From assembly GCF_900100335.1 (NCBI RefSeq), contig NZ_FNFE01000003.1, forward strand, positions 1 through 64,000: a DNA stretch of 64,000 nt, given 5' to 3'. Each line of letters begins with the position of its first letter. Position 1 is the first letter of the stretch. The translations under genes and the position numbers were made by a program. This document shows positions 27,022-35,133 of this stretch, in pieces. Origin of the DNA: Natronorubrum texcoconense. GTDB lineage: Archaea > Halobacteriota > Halobacteria > Halobacteriales > Natrialbaceae. The notes under the pieces were generated by a model. It was not told the DNA's origin. It saw only the letters and a program-made list of their open reading frames with translations, and ran no database searches.

Positions 27022-28215
27022 TTACCTCAGCATCGCCGCTAGCGAGCCGGCTAGAGCGCTCAGGTCGCCGTTTTCGTCGCGTAGACGGTCTGATACGTCT
27101 GAAATTGCGGTCGTCGATCCCAGAACCAGCAATCGATCATTGTCAACACCGTACACATCGGCGTTGGACTCGGCGGCGAGCGACGTGAATCGAACGTGAT
27201 CGTCGGCACCGAGTCCGGTGATCTCGATGGCCAGTGCCGACCAGTCGTCGGCGACCGTCGATTCGATATCGCGCTCCGCCAGGTGGGCCCGAAGATCGCG
27301 ACTCGAGTGGACGTCCAGCCGAGAGACCGACAGCTCACCGCGGCTGTCTCTCGAGCGTTCGGTGAACGCGTTTCCGATCAGCGCCGCGTCGCGCGTTTCG
27401 GCGACGTCGTGGGTCCGGATCACGTGTGCGCCGCGTTCGACGGCCAGCGACGTCGCCGCGAGACTAACCGGCAGTCGGTCCTCGGTCTCGCGTCCCGCGA
27501 GTTCGCCGAGGAAATTTTTCCGATTGATCGAGACCAACACGGGCCGTCCGAGTGCTCGGAACTCGCGCAGTCGGCGGAACGTCTCCCGATCGTCCTCGAG
27601 CGTCTGGGCCTCGCTCCAGCCGCCGAACGCCGGGTCGACGATCGTCTTCTCCGTCAGCCCGTTCTGTTTCAGGGACTCGTACACCTGATCGACGTAGTCG
27701 GCGTTTGTCGTCCACTCGGGCGACTTTCGGGCCGCCCAGTCGGTCTCCTCGACCGCACCCGGGCGCTCGAGATCCGGCGGACTCGCCATCTTCGCGACGG
27801 CGACGTCGTACTCCTCGCAGACGACGGGCATCTCGGGATCGGCGAAGCCCGCGATGTCGTTGACCATATCGAACCCCCGGGAAAGTGCCTCGTCAGCTAC
27901 CTCCGCGTACCGAGTTTCGATCGAATAAATCGCGTCCCCGGAGACGCTCTCGATCGTCTCGCACGCGACGTGGAGTCGCTCGAGTTCCTCCTCGGCCGAG
28001 AGGACGTCGAACCGCTTGTTCGCCGACTCGAGACCGATGTCGACGATGTCGGCCCCCTGATCGATGAGTTCCTCGTCGACGTATCGAGCGGCGTCGCCGG
28101 GGTCGTCGAAGACGCTCGGATCGTACGGGGACTCCTCGCTGACGTTCAACACGCCCATAATCCGGGGCGGGTAGTCGTCACCGATCCCCAGCCCCGCCGC
28201 GTCGACACTGTTCAT
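27022..28215 (-). CDS. folP: Dihydropteroate synthase
   Basis: A 397-residue enzyme that joins hydroxymethyl-dihydropterin diphosphate to p-aminobenzoate. N-terminal signature PRIMGVLNVSEESPYDPS (residues ~17-34), then DIVDIGLESANKRFD (~65), and VLVSINRKNFLGELAG (~215) with the conserved Lys/Asn. The C-terminal 110 residues extend beyond bacterial DHPS and form a haloarchaeal extra domain. The start at 28215 gives a normal N-terminus. The next genes downstream are the candidate small gene and mptE. Confidence 0.94.
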   Translation of the reverse strand: MNSVDAAGLGIGDDYPPRIMGVLNVSEESPYDPSVFDDPGDAARYVDEELIDQGADIVDIGLESANKRFDVLSAEEELERLHVACETIESVSGDAIYSIETRYAEVADEALSRGFDMVNDIAGFADPEMPVVCEEYDVAVAKMASPPDLERPGAVEETDWAARKSPEWTTNADYVDQVYESLKQNGLTEKTIVDPAFGGWSEAQTLEDDRETFRRLREFRALGRPVLVSINRKNFLGELAGRETEDRLPVSLAATSLAVERGAHVIRTHDVAETRDAALIGNAFTERSRDSRGELSVSRLDVHSSRDLRAHLAERDIESTVADDWSALAIEITGLGADDHVRFTSLAAESNADVYGVDNDRLLVLGSTTAISDVSDRLRDENGDLSALAGSLAAMLR

Positions 28216-28283
28216 ACGCGGACTGAGGAGTGAAGCCTGATAGGTACCGCGATTGCGGAACCCGTCCACATCGACGCTCGGTG

Positions 28284-29504
28284 CTACTGTCGGTACGTTT
28301 TCGAACGACCGTAGATCGATTTCGCCTGATCACCGACCCGACTCACTCCGGTCTCGTCGCCGTCGAAGGCGCCGGTTCGAATCCACCGCGTCCCGTCGAC
28401 CGACGCGATCGTTTCGTCGGTCAGCGCCGGTCGGGCGACGTACTCGTCCATCGTCGTCGGACCGCTAACCGACAGTTCGCCGTCGAACTGGTCCTCGAGC
28501 ACCCGCGTCTCGATCCCCGGCAACACCTCACTGACCGTGTCAGAGTCGTCTGCATCAGCGTCGATCAGGTGTGTCAGCCCCGTTTCCGGACATCCCCGGT
28601 ATCGGACTGCCGTCCCCATCCGGTCGTCGACGGCCTCACCCGGTCGCGTCAGCGATGCTCCCGTCGTCTCGAGAACGGCGACGGAGTCGTCGACATCGGC
28701 CTCGAGTTCGCGAAGTGTCTCGTACTGTCGAGGCGAGCAGAACGCTCGATCTGCATCGTCGGTGGCCAGCAACGAGCGAGCCGTTTCGGGATCCCGATCC
28801 GTGTGCGGGTGGTACTGTCCGCCCTCGAGTATCGCGGCGTTCGCACCGTACATGAGTTCGATCGGGTTCGACAGCGGGAGCAGTCCGAGATGACGAGGTG
28901 TAGCGTCTTCCTCGACGATCGATCCGCCGAGGTCGGCAGCGGCGGTCAGCGCCGAGTGACTGTAGGCCACGCCGAGTGGCTCACCGCCGTCGTATCCGAC
29001 GTAGGCGATCAGCCCGCTATCGTCGTCCGACTGACGGACGACGTCGATGCCGGTTCGTGACCCCGCGCTGTTCATCCCGTCGTTGTCGAGAAACGACGGA
29101 AGGTCGATTCCCATTCGAGCGTCGATATCGACCGTGATCGCGACGCGTACCGTCTCGACTCGGTTCAGAATACCCAGAAACGGCGTTTCGTCGGTGACGT
29201 ACGCGTTCGCCTCCGTTTCCCGCAGGACGGTGGTAATATCGGGACTGCCGTACTCGGTCGGTATCGTCACCGGAACACAACCGTTTCTGAGCGTCCCGTA
29301 GAACGCGACGAGGAGCGCTCGAGGATTCGAGAGACGAATCGCGACGGCGTCGCCGGCAGCGATATCGCGGTCCTGGAGACCACCGGCGAACGCATCGGTC
29401 TGCGACCAGAGCTTCGAAAACGTCGTCGGATCGCTACCGGAGATGGCCACTGACGATTGGTTTTTCATCACCGTGTCCTGTAGCTGGCTCGTAATATTTG
29501 ACAT
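28284..29504 (-). CDS. AMP-dependent synthetase/ligase-like protein, probably degenerate
   Basis: A 406-residue protein resembling the N-terminal domain of acyl-CoA synthetases (FSKLWSQTDAFAGGL, VAIRLSNPRALLVAFYGTL). The P-loop-like motif A3 (normally YTSGTTGxPKGV) reads YVGYDGGEPLGVAYSH, losing the Ser/Thr residues, and the C-terminal lid with the catalytic lysine is short or absent. It is therefore likely inactive or re-purposed. It lies directly downstream of orc1/cdc6 on the same strand; a role in replication is not implied by sequence. Confidence 0.75.
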   Translation of the reverse strand: MSNITSQLQDTVMKNQSSVAISGSDPTTFSKLWSQTDAFAGGLQDRDIAAGDAVAIRLSNPRALLVAFYGTLRNGCVPVTIPTEYGSPDITTVLRETEANAYVTDETPFLGILNRVETVRVAITVDIDARMGIDLPSFLDNDGMNSAGSRTGIDVVRQSDDDSGLIAYVGYDGGEPLGVAYSHSALTAAADLGGSIVEEDATPRHLGLLPLSNPIELMYGANAAILEGGQYHPHTDRDPETARSLLATDDADRAFCSPRQYETLRELEADVDDSVAVLETTGASLTRPGEAVDDRMGTAVRYRGCPETGLTHLIDADADDSDTVSEVLPGIETRVLEDQFDGELSVSGPTTMDEYVARPALTDETIASVDGTRWIRTGAFDGDETGVSRVGDQAKSIYGRSKTYRQ

Positions 29505-29740
29505 AGTATCCGAAGATAGTCAACGAGTGTTAACTGTTCTCCCGCTATCGTATAAGAGTATGATTCACAAGTTGATGTGTGAATATGTCCTAGAATATCC
29601 GAGATGGATCGATCGTGCGCCACATTCGTCGTTGAAACGACCGAAGTCGCGATCCGGCTCTCGGTGTCGGAGCGACTGAAAACGGGTTCCGGACTTCGAT
29701 ATCGAAGCGACGAGCTGTTTCCTCGAGCGTCCGTAGTCAA
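29505..29740. other. Intergenic region between orc1 and the ligase-like gene
   Basis: No gene seen. It holds an inverted repeat TTCACA / TGTGAA (29574-29593) in AT-rich DNA and the probable promoter of the ligase-like gene. Confidence 0.4.
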
Positions 29741-30979
29741 CTACTCCTCCTGGTCGTCCGCTTCGAGGACGGCCAGCCGCGAATCTCGCAGGAGTACCTT
29801 CCTGACGATCGAGGGGTTCTCGAGCAGTCGGTGTTTGGCGTGGGCACCGCGTCCGCGTCCGCGCCCCTCGCGTTCGGACTGGATCACGTTGAGGAAGTTC
29901 TGCTCCTGGAGGATCTCCTGGACCCGACGTTCCGAGAGCACGTCGAAGTCGAGCTGGCGAGCGATCGACTTGTACTGGTTGTAGATGATCTTCGTCGGGA
30001 ACTCCTTCTCCGAACTGTTCTCGGTGAGCAGCGTCAGCGAGTAAAGAATTGCCTTGGCTTGCTGTGGCGAGCCCTCGATCAGTTCGTTGAATCGGTCGGC
30101 TTCGGTCTTCTCCTTGGCGTCGCGCACGTGATCCGCGGTGACGCGCGTCGCGTCCTGTTTCTTCGCGATGCGACCGGCGTTCCGGAGGATGTCGATCGCC
30201 TTGCGCGCGTCGCCGTGTTCCTGTGCCGCGAGTGCAGCCGTGAGGGGAATCACGTCGTCGGAGAGTACCCCGTCGTGGAACGCGTCGCGCCGTTTCTCGA
30301 GGATCTCGACGAGCTGGTTGGCGTCGTACGGCGAGAAGACGAGTTCGTCCCGCGAGAGGCTCGATTTCACCCGCTCGGAGAGGTGATCCGGGAAGTCGAT
30401 CTTGTTCGAGATGCCGATGATGCCGATGCTCGAGTCCGAGATACGCCGGTTCTCGCCCGCCCGCGAGAGTTTGCGGAGCACTTCGTCGTCCTCGAGCATG
30501 TCGATCTCGTCCAAGATGACGATGGTTACGTCGGTACAGTGATCGACGGCCTGCCAGAGGCGCTTGTAGTAGTCGCCGGTGCCGAGACCGCGGTCGGGGA
30601 CGCTCACGCCGCTCTCGTCGGGCTCGTTGACGAGTTGGGCGATCGTCTTGATGATCGACGCCTCGGTGTTCTGCTCGCCGCAGTCGATGAACGCGTACTT
30701 GACGGTGGTGTCGTCGCGCTGGGCCTCCGAGATGACCCGCTGAGTCACCGACCGCGAGATGAGTGATTTGCCGGTTCCGGTCTTGCCGAAGATGAACAGG
30801 TGATTGGGTTCGCTCCCGAAGATAGCCGGGTTCAGGGCGTCCGCAACCCGCTGCATCTGCTCGTCCCGGCCGACGATCCGGTCCGGCCCGGGAAGGTGCG
30901 TGATCTCGAGCAACCGCTCGTCGGCAAAGACCGGATCGTCGTACCGAAAGAGGGGATCACGATCGTCGTTGGCGGACAT
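29741..30979 (-). CDS. Orc1/Cdc6 replication initiator
   Basis: A 412-residue AAA+ initiator that binds origin recognition boxes and loads the MCM helicase. Walker A GKTGTGKS (residues 65-72), Walker B VILDEIDML (~155), sensor-type IGISNKIDF (~190), and the arginine-rich lid with HGDARKAIDILRNAGRIA (~255). The C-terminal winged helix (about 315-400) includes RRVQEILQEQNFLNVI. The ATG at 30979 was preferred over upstream in-frame codons. Origin-like repeats fill the non-coding region just upstream. Confidence 0.96.
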   Translation of the reverse strand: MSANDDRDPLFRYDDPVFADERLLEITHLPGPDRIVGRDEQMQRVADALNPAIFGSEPNHLFIFGKTGTGKSLISRSVTQRVISEAQRDDTTVKYAFIDCGEQNTEASIIKTIAQLVNEPDESGVSVPDRGLGTGDYYKRLWQAVDHCTDVTIVILDEIDMLEDDEVLRKLSRAGENRRISDSSIGIIGISNKIDFPDHLSERVKSSLSRDELVFSPYDANQLVEILEKRRDAFHDGVLSDDVIPLTAALAAQEHGDARKAIDILRNAGRIAKKQDATRVTADHVRDAKEKTEADRFNELIEGSPQQAKAILYSLTLLTENSSEKEFPTKIIYNQYKSIARQLDFDVLSERRVQEILQEQNFLNVIQSEREGRGRGRGAHAKHRLLENPSIVRKVLLRDSRLAVLEADDQEE

Positions 30980-31028
30980 TGCAATACCCGGACTCTTCCG
31001 ACTGGATTGAAATAAAGCTATGGACTTC

Positions 31029-31043
31029 GCTCGCGGATGTAAA
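31029..31043. repeat. Degenerate origin-box core in the orc1 promoter
   Basis: CGCTCGCGGATGTAAA matches the repeat core but lacks the neighbouring C-tract. It is directly upstream of the orc1 TATA-like box (GCTTTATTTCAA, minus strand near 31010-31021), a position suitable for autoregulation by the initiator. Confidence 0.5.
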
Positions 31044-31110
31044 TACGACGACTCAGGGACCCGAAAGCGGATATACGGGCGTGTAGTGAGAACCGTCTGC
31101 TTTGCCGGCA

Positions 31111-31123
31111 TCGCGTATCTAAC
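31111..31123. repeat. Degenerate origin-box core
   Basis: TCGCGTATCTAAC differs at one position from the core in the full copies and has no C-tract. It is in the same orientation as the copy at 31154-31181. Confidence 0.4.
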
Positions 31124-31153
31124 CCACGCGCGATGAGGATCCGGGAATGCGAA

Positions 31154-31181
31154 ACACCCCCACCCCCCTCGCGTATGTAAC
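31154..31181. repeat. Origin recognition box-like repeat, direct
   Basis: ACACCCCC, a further C-run, then TCGCGTATGTAAC (31169-31181). The C-run beside the core resembles the G-string of haloarchaeal origin boxes. Confidence 0.65.
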
Positions 31182-31471
31182 GTGCCGACGGGAGGAAGCC
31201 ACCGAGCGCGCGGTCGTTCAACGATTCGAGAGTAGCGCTAGCTGTCAGTCAACGATCCGCAAGCGGCGCTGCCATCGTTCGATTCGGCCGCGGCCTTGCT
31301 CGAGAACACCCCTCCGATCACGTATTGGGGCATCTTGAGATTACGGACGATCGACGCAGTCAGATGTGCGGACGAACGAACGCAGTCGAAAAACGTCCGT
31401 TCTCCCACAGCAAAAGCCGACGGTTCGAAGCGATATCGAAGCGTCTGACGCCGAGATGACCAGTTATCGGG

Positions 31472-31497
31472 ACACACACCCCCGTCGCGTATGTAAC
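31472..31497. repeat. Origin recognition box-like repeat, direct
   Basis: ACACACACCCCC followed by TCGCGTATGTAAC (31485-31497), the same core as the copy at 31154. It flanks the left side of the AT-rich stretch. Confidence 0.65.
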
Positions 31498-31517
31498 GCC
31501 GAATGGGTGGGTGGGGG

Positions 31518-31570
31518 TCGAGCTAATCACTCGATTTGGTCTTTTTTAGCACCAACTCGCCCTGTTTTTA
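31518..31570. other. AT-rich stretch, possible unwinding element
   Basis: This stretch includes a run of six T and TTGGTC/TTTTTAC steps, AT-richer than its surroundings, and lies between oppositely oriented origin boxes. This is where a duplex-unwinding element is expected. No melting calculation was made. Confidence 0.45.
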
Positions 31571-31591
31571 CATCCGCGGAGAAGGTGTGTC
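31568..31591. repeat. Origin recognition box-like repeat, inverted
   Basis: The reverse complement reads GACACACC-TTCT-CCGCGGATGTAA, matching the consensus on the opposite strand. It flanks the right side of the AT-rich stretch. Confidence 0.6.
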
Positions 31592-31621
31592 ACAATACAG
31601 ACCCCCCACACGTGGACGGGC

Positions 31622-31645
31622 TTACAAACGCGAAGGGGGTGTGTC
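31622..31645. repeat. Origin recognition box-like repeat, inverted
   Basis: The reverse complement reads GACACACCCCC then TTCGCGTTTGTAA, an almost full match to the consensus, 30 bp beyond the previous inverted copy. Confidence 0.65.
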
Positions 31646-31813
31646 CCTCCTCCCATTATATGGGTTTCGTCTCGAGAGAAACAGCGAAACGGCGGCTACA
31701 GCAACTCTCGACACGAACTGGGAGATTATTCGGCGGAATCCGTCACTCCACACTCCACTCGTGACCGAGAAAGTCTTCCACGCAGCATGCTTTCTACAGT
31801 TTCCACACTACCC

Positions 31814-31835
31814 CTAGACTAGTTGTCTAGTCTAG
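31814..31835. repeat. CTAG-rich palindrome beside the origin
   Basis: A perfect 9-bp inverted repeat (CTAGACTAG with CTAGTCTAG, 4-nt centre) contains four CTAG tetramers, with a fifth at 31838-31841. CTAG is strongly avoided elsewhere in this GC-rich window, so the cluster is unlikely to be chance. Confidence 0.7.
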
Positions 31836-32188
31836 AACTAGCACAGAGTAGAGAAGTGAGTAAAAGCGGTCGATAACCGTTGTTTCTCCTGGACCGTTCT
31901 GTTTCGTCGCCTCTCGCTCGTTCGCCCGCCATCCCGCTCGTCCGACTCTCGCGTTGCCCGTCTTTCTCGAGTTCGTCTCTCGACTTTCCCAATCGACCGA
32001 CTGAACCGCGATTCGCTCTACGTTCGGCAGACTCGCGACTTCGCCGCATCGATTCTCGGATGTCGATACTCGAGAGCTTCCCTGAACTCAGCCGGAACCG
32101 GGCAGACTGTGGAACTGAATGATCCGAACTGCCGAACGCGGAACCGAAAGGATAACCCGTCTCTCGAGTCGATATCCGCCGACAGCGT

Positions 32189-32956
32189 ATGAGCGAGGAG
32201 TCGTCCGAACCCAACAGTGTTAGTCGCCGCACGCCACCAGCAGTCGCCGTCGTCGATGCCCAGACGCCGGGGAACGTCGGCACCATCGCTCGAGCGATGA
32301 AGAACTTCGGCTTCGAGGATCTCCTGCTGGTCGATCCGCCCGAACTCGATCCCGATGGCGAGGCCTACGGGTACGCGGGCCACGCTCGCGAGGACATCCT
32401 CCCGAACGCGACCGAAATCACGTTCGATCACCTCGTCGAGAACTACCACACGGTCGGCTGTACCGCAGTGACCAACGAGGACGATCACAGCCACGTTCGG
32501 TTCCCGTTCTCCACGCCCGCCGAACTCACCGATCGGCTGGCGACCGTCGAAGCGCAGACAGCGCTCGTCTTCGGCCGCGAACGCGTCGGACTGACCAACG
32601 AGGAACTCGCCCGGATCGACGAAATCTGCTCGATTCCGGCCAGCGCGGAGTACCCCGTCCTCAACCTCGGGCAGGCCGCGACGATCACGCTCTACGAACT
32701 CCGGTCGCTCACGCTCTCCGACGCGGAGACGCAGCTCCCCGATCTCGAGCGATCCCGGGCCGCCGAGCCGACCATCGATCGCGTCTACGACCAGTGGGCG
32801 GCGCTCCTCGAGGAGCTCAACCACCCCGAAGAGAAGCGCGAGAAGACGATGCGAATGCTTCGACGCGTCTACGGACGGGCGGATCTAACCGAGGGTGAGG
32901 CCAACACGCTCCTCGGACTGCTCCGTCGAGCGACGGAGCGACCGGAACGACAGTAA
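32189..32956 (+). CDS. trmJ: SPOUT RNA methyltransferase, TrmJ type
   Basis: A 255-residue methyltransferase of the TrmH/TrmJ group that adds a 2'-O-methyl group to tRNA nucleotide 32 using S-adenosylmethionine. SPOUT motifs: DAQTPGNVGTIARAMKNFG (motif 1, residues ~24-42), LVFGRERVGLTNEEL (motif 2, ~129-143) and YPVLNLGQAATITLYEL (motif 3, ~158-174). The C-terminal 80 residues form the helical extension seen in TrmJ. It faces away from the origin region. Confidence 0.92.
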   Translation: MSEESSEPNSVSRRTPPAVAVVDAQTPGNVGTIARAMKNFGFEDLLLVDPPELDPDGEAYGYAGHAREDILPNATEITFDHLVENYHTVGCTAVTNEDDHSHVRFPFSTPAELTDRLATVEAQTALVFGRERVGLTNEELARIDEICSIPASAEYPVLNLGQAATITLYELRSLTLSDAETQLPDLERSRAAEPTIDRVYDQWAALLEELNHPEEKREKTMRMLRRVYGRADLTEGEANTLLGLLRRATERPERQ

Positions 32957-33111
32957 CGGCCGCGACGACAGCAGCGGCTGAAACGATAGCAACGGCCGGA
33001 ATGCCAGGAACTGAAGAGCAACCGGAGGCTGTAGGTTCACCGACGAATACGTACGAGAAAAACGGCTCTCGGCCACCACGATCATATACTCACAGTGGAC
33101 AGCACTACAGA

Positions 33112-34146
33112 ATGGCTAAGCTCACCCGACGACGGACACTGTCTCTCGCCGGTGCGGGAATGGCAGCGCTCGCAGGCTGTTCGGAATCGTCAGACGACGG
33201 TGGAACCGACGATGGGAACGACGGCAGCGACGGGATGGAAGAGACGATCGAACTGGACGGCGATCTTCCGTCGTACGCCTCGATACTCTCCGAACGTGAC
33301 CGGCCGACCTACTTTTACGGTGCGATCGATGTCGAGACGATGTCGACGATCATCGACGACGAGGGTGCCGAAGCGGGCGACGAGCCTGCGGATCCGTTAA
33401 TTGGGAACCCCATCGTCGTCGCGCTGTTGTGTTCGTTCGGCCTCTCACAGCTCGCCAACTCCCGTGCAGCGGCCGCCTACAGCGCCAATGACGAGACCTC
33501 CAGCGGAGAAGGCGAACTCGTCTTCGCCGACGGCGTCTACACGCTGGTCGGCGAGTACGACCTCGACGGTCTCGCAATCGACCTCGAGGACGAAGGATAC
33601 CGTCGCGAAACTGCCGAGGAGTCGTACGCGGTCTACACCGACGTGGAGACCGGCGAAGCGATCGGGATCACCGACGAGGTGTACGCCTTCTCCTATCCGA
33701 ATCCCGACGACGACGAGTTCGACGCGGTCGCAGCCGTCGAACGGACGGTCGAGACCGCAAGCGGTAATCGATCGCCGAAACACGCGACCGACGACGAGTT
33801 CGAGGCGCTCCTTCGCGCCGGCAAATCGACCGGAATCACGCTCGGATTGTATACCGCAGACGACGAGTTCGCCGCCGATGCACTCGCGGACGACCAGCCG
33901 GAAGACGACGCCGAGGCGCTCGAGTTCGAGTTCGGCGCGTTCGGAGGTGCGTTCGGCGTCCACCAACAGCTGTCGGTCGCCGGCAGTGACGCCAGCACCG
34001 GTGCCGTCGTTATGCACACCGATGACGACCAGGTCGACGTCGACCGACTCGAGTCGTCGCTCGGCACCGACGCCGACTCGCTCGAGGTGACTCGAGACGG
34101 AACAACGGTGTCGCTCGAGGCCGAATATGGCGGTGACTTGGCCTGA
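33112..34146 (+). CDS. Tat-exported lipoprotein of unknown function
   Basis: A 344-residue exported protein with a twin-arginine signal (RRRTLSLAGAG) and lipobox ending at cysteine 23 (ALAGC), then an Asp/Gly/Ser-rich linker (residues 24-50). The body alternates short strands and acidic helices without a known motif. Similar haloarchaeal lipoproteins are common and uncharacterised. It lies 155 bp after trmJ with its own promoter likely near 33085. Confidence 0.75.
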   Translation: MAKLTRRRTLSLAGAGMAALAGCSESSDDGGTDDGNDGSDGMEETIELDGDLPSYASILSERDRPTYFYGAIDVETMSTIIDDEGAEAGDEPADPLIGNPIVVALLCSFGLSQLANSRAAAAYSANDETSSGEGELVFADGVYTLVGEYDLDGLAIDLEDEGYRRETAEESYAVYTDVETGEAIGITDEVYAFSYPNPDDDEFDAVAAVERTVETASGNRSPKHATDDEFEALLRAGKSTGITLGLYTADDEFAADALADDQPEDDAEALEFEFGAFGGAFGVHQQLSVAGSDASTGAVVMHTDDDQVDVDRLESSLGTDADSLEVTRDGTTVSLEAEYGGDLA

Positions 34147-34310
34147 TCGAACGAACTGACCGACACGTCATCCGAGCCGAACCCGAAGATTCGACGTAGC
34201 ATGCGGGCGAGAATCGATCGCTGATTGCTGGGGCGAACACGAATCGCGAACCGGTTTTTCAGCAGGGAACTGTCGTACTGTTCCTGAGAAGGCTAACGCG
34301 GCTGAGACGA

Positions 34311-34985
34311 TTACTCCGTGTTCAGTGGCGCGACCTCGCGCTCGACCGATCGAGAATCTGCAGCCCGCGAGACGAACTGACCCGTCTCGGAGACGGTACC
34401 GGTCCAGTCGCAGTCGGGACACGCGAACAGTCCCTGGCCGTCGATCAGCGATTCGCCGCAGTCGGGGCAATCGCTCGCGTCGGTAGTCGTCGCGGTCCAC
34501 GACGAATCGTGCTCCTGAGTACCACCCAGCGGCGTCGGAAGTTCGCCCGTCCGAAGCGAGGCGATCACCTCGTCCGTCGTGAGCGTCTCCTCGGTTTCCT
34601 CGTCGGTGTGGGGGAAGACGCCGACCAGTTCGTCGTCCGCGTAGAGTTCGAGACAGAGCAGCGGCGTTACGAGGAGATCAGTCGTCTCACCGGTCACCTG
34701 TGACGTCGTGGTGCGCTCCTGGAACGGCGGTCGAATGCTCACACCCCGATCGGCAGCCCACGTCTCGAATCGCTCGAAGCTCTCGAGGGCCTCTTGATAG
34801 GGGCTGGTGTCCGTCAGTGCGATCTCTTTCGGCCAGCTACGGAGCAACAGATCGTCGATCGTCCCCTCGGAGTCACAGGCCTGGAGGGTTTCGATCTGTC
34901 TGTCGACCGGCTCAAGCAACAGCGGTGCGCGCACGTGGCAGACGGCCGTCACGTCGGTCGACGTCGTGGTTGTGGGTGCTGTCAT
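34311..34985 (-). CDS. Haloarchaeal protein with C-terminal zinc ribbon
   Basis: A 224-residue soluble protein. The N-terminal 150 residues form a conserved haloarchaeal domain (CHVRAPLLLEPVDRQIETL, then LLLRSWPKEIAL and LLVTPLLCLELYADDELVG) whose function I do not know. A zinc ribbon with two CPDC motifs (residues ~171-190) ends the protein. The combination suggests nucleic-acid or partner binding. I chose the ATG at 34985 because upstream residues look random. Confidence 0.75.
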   Translation of the reverse strand: MTAPTTTTSTDVTAVCHVRAPLLLEPVDRQIETLQACDSEGTIDDLLLRSWPKEIALTDTSPYQEALESFERFETWAADRGVSIRPPFQERTTTSQVTGETTDLLVTPLLCLELYADDELVGVFPHTDEETEETLTTDEVIASLRTGELPTPLGGTQEHDSSWTATTTDASDCPDCGESLIDGQGLFACPDCDWTGTVSETGQFVSRAADSRSVEREVAPLNTE

Positions 34986-35133
34986 TGAATCATGTATTCG
35001 GGCCACGGTCTCCGATATAAATGTTTTTGGCAAGTCATATCGTGGCACGCGACGGCGACGGGGAGCAGCAGTCGGTCGGCGTCGAACCGGCGAGAATCGA
35101 GGTCCATCGCTACTCGGTTCCGATTCGACGTTG

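Larger units (their letters stand above)
30980..32188. other. Replication-origin-like non-coding region
   Basis: A 1.2-kb stretch without supported genes lies between orc1/cdc6 and trmJ. It contains at least six copies of a core TCGCGnATGTAA, four of them next to G/C-tracts and ACACAC, in both orientations around an AT-rich stretch (31518-31570), as in haloarchaeal origins with origin recognition boxes. It ends with a CTAG-rich palindrome (31814-31835). Origin activity is inferred from this architecture and the adjacent initiator gene. Confidence 0.75.
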
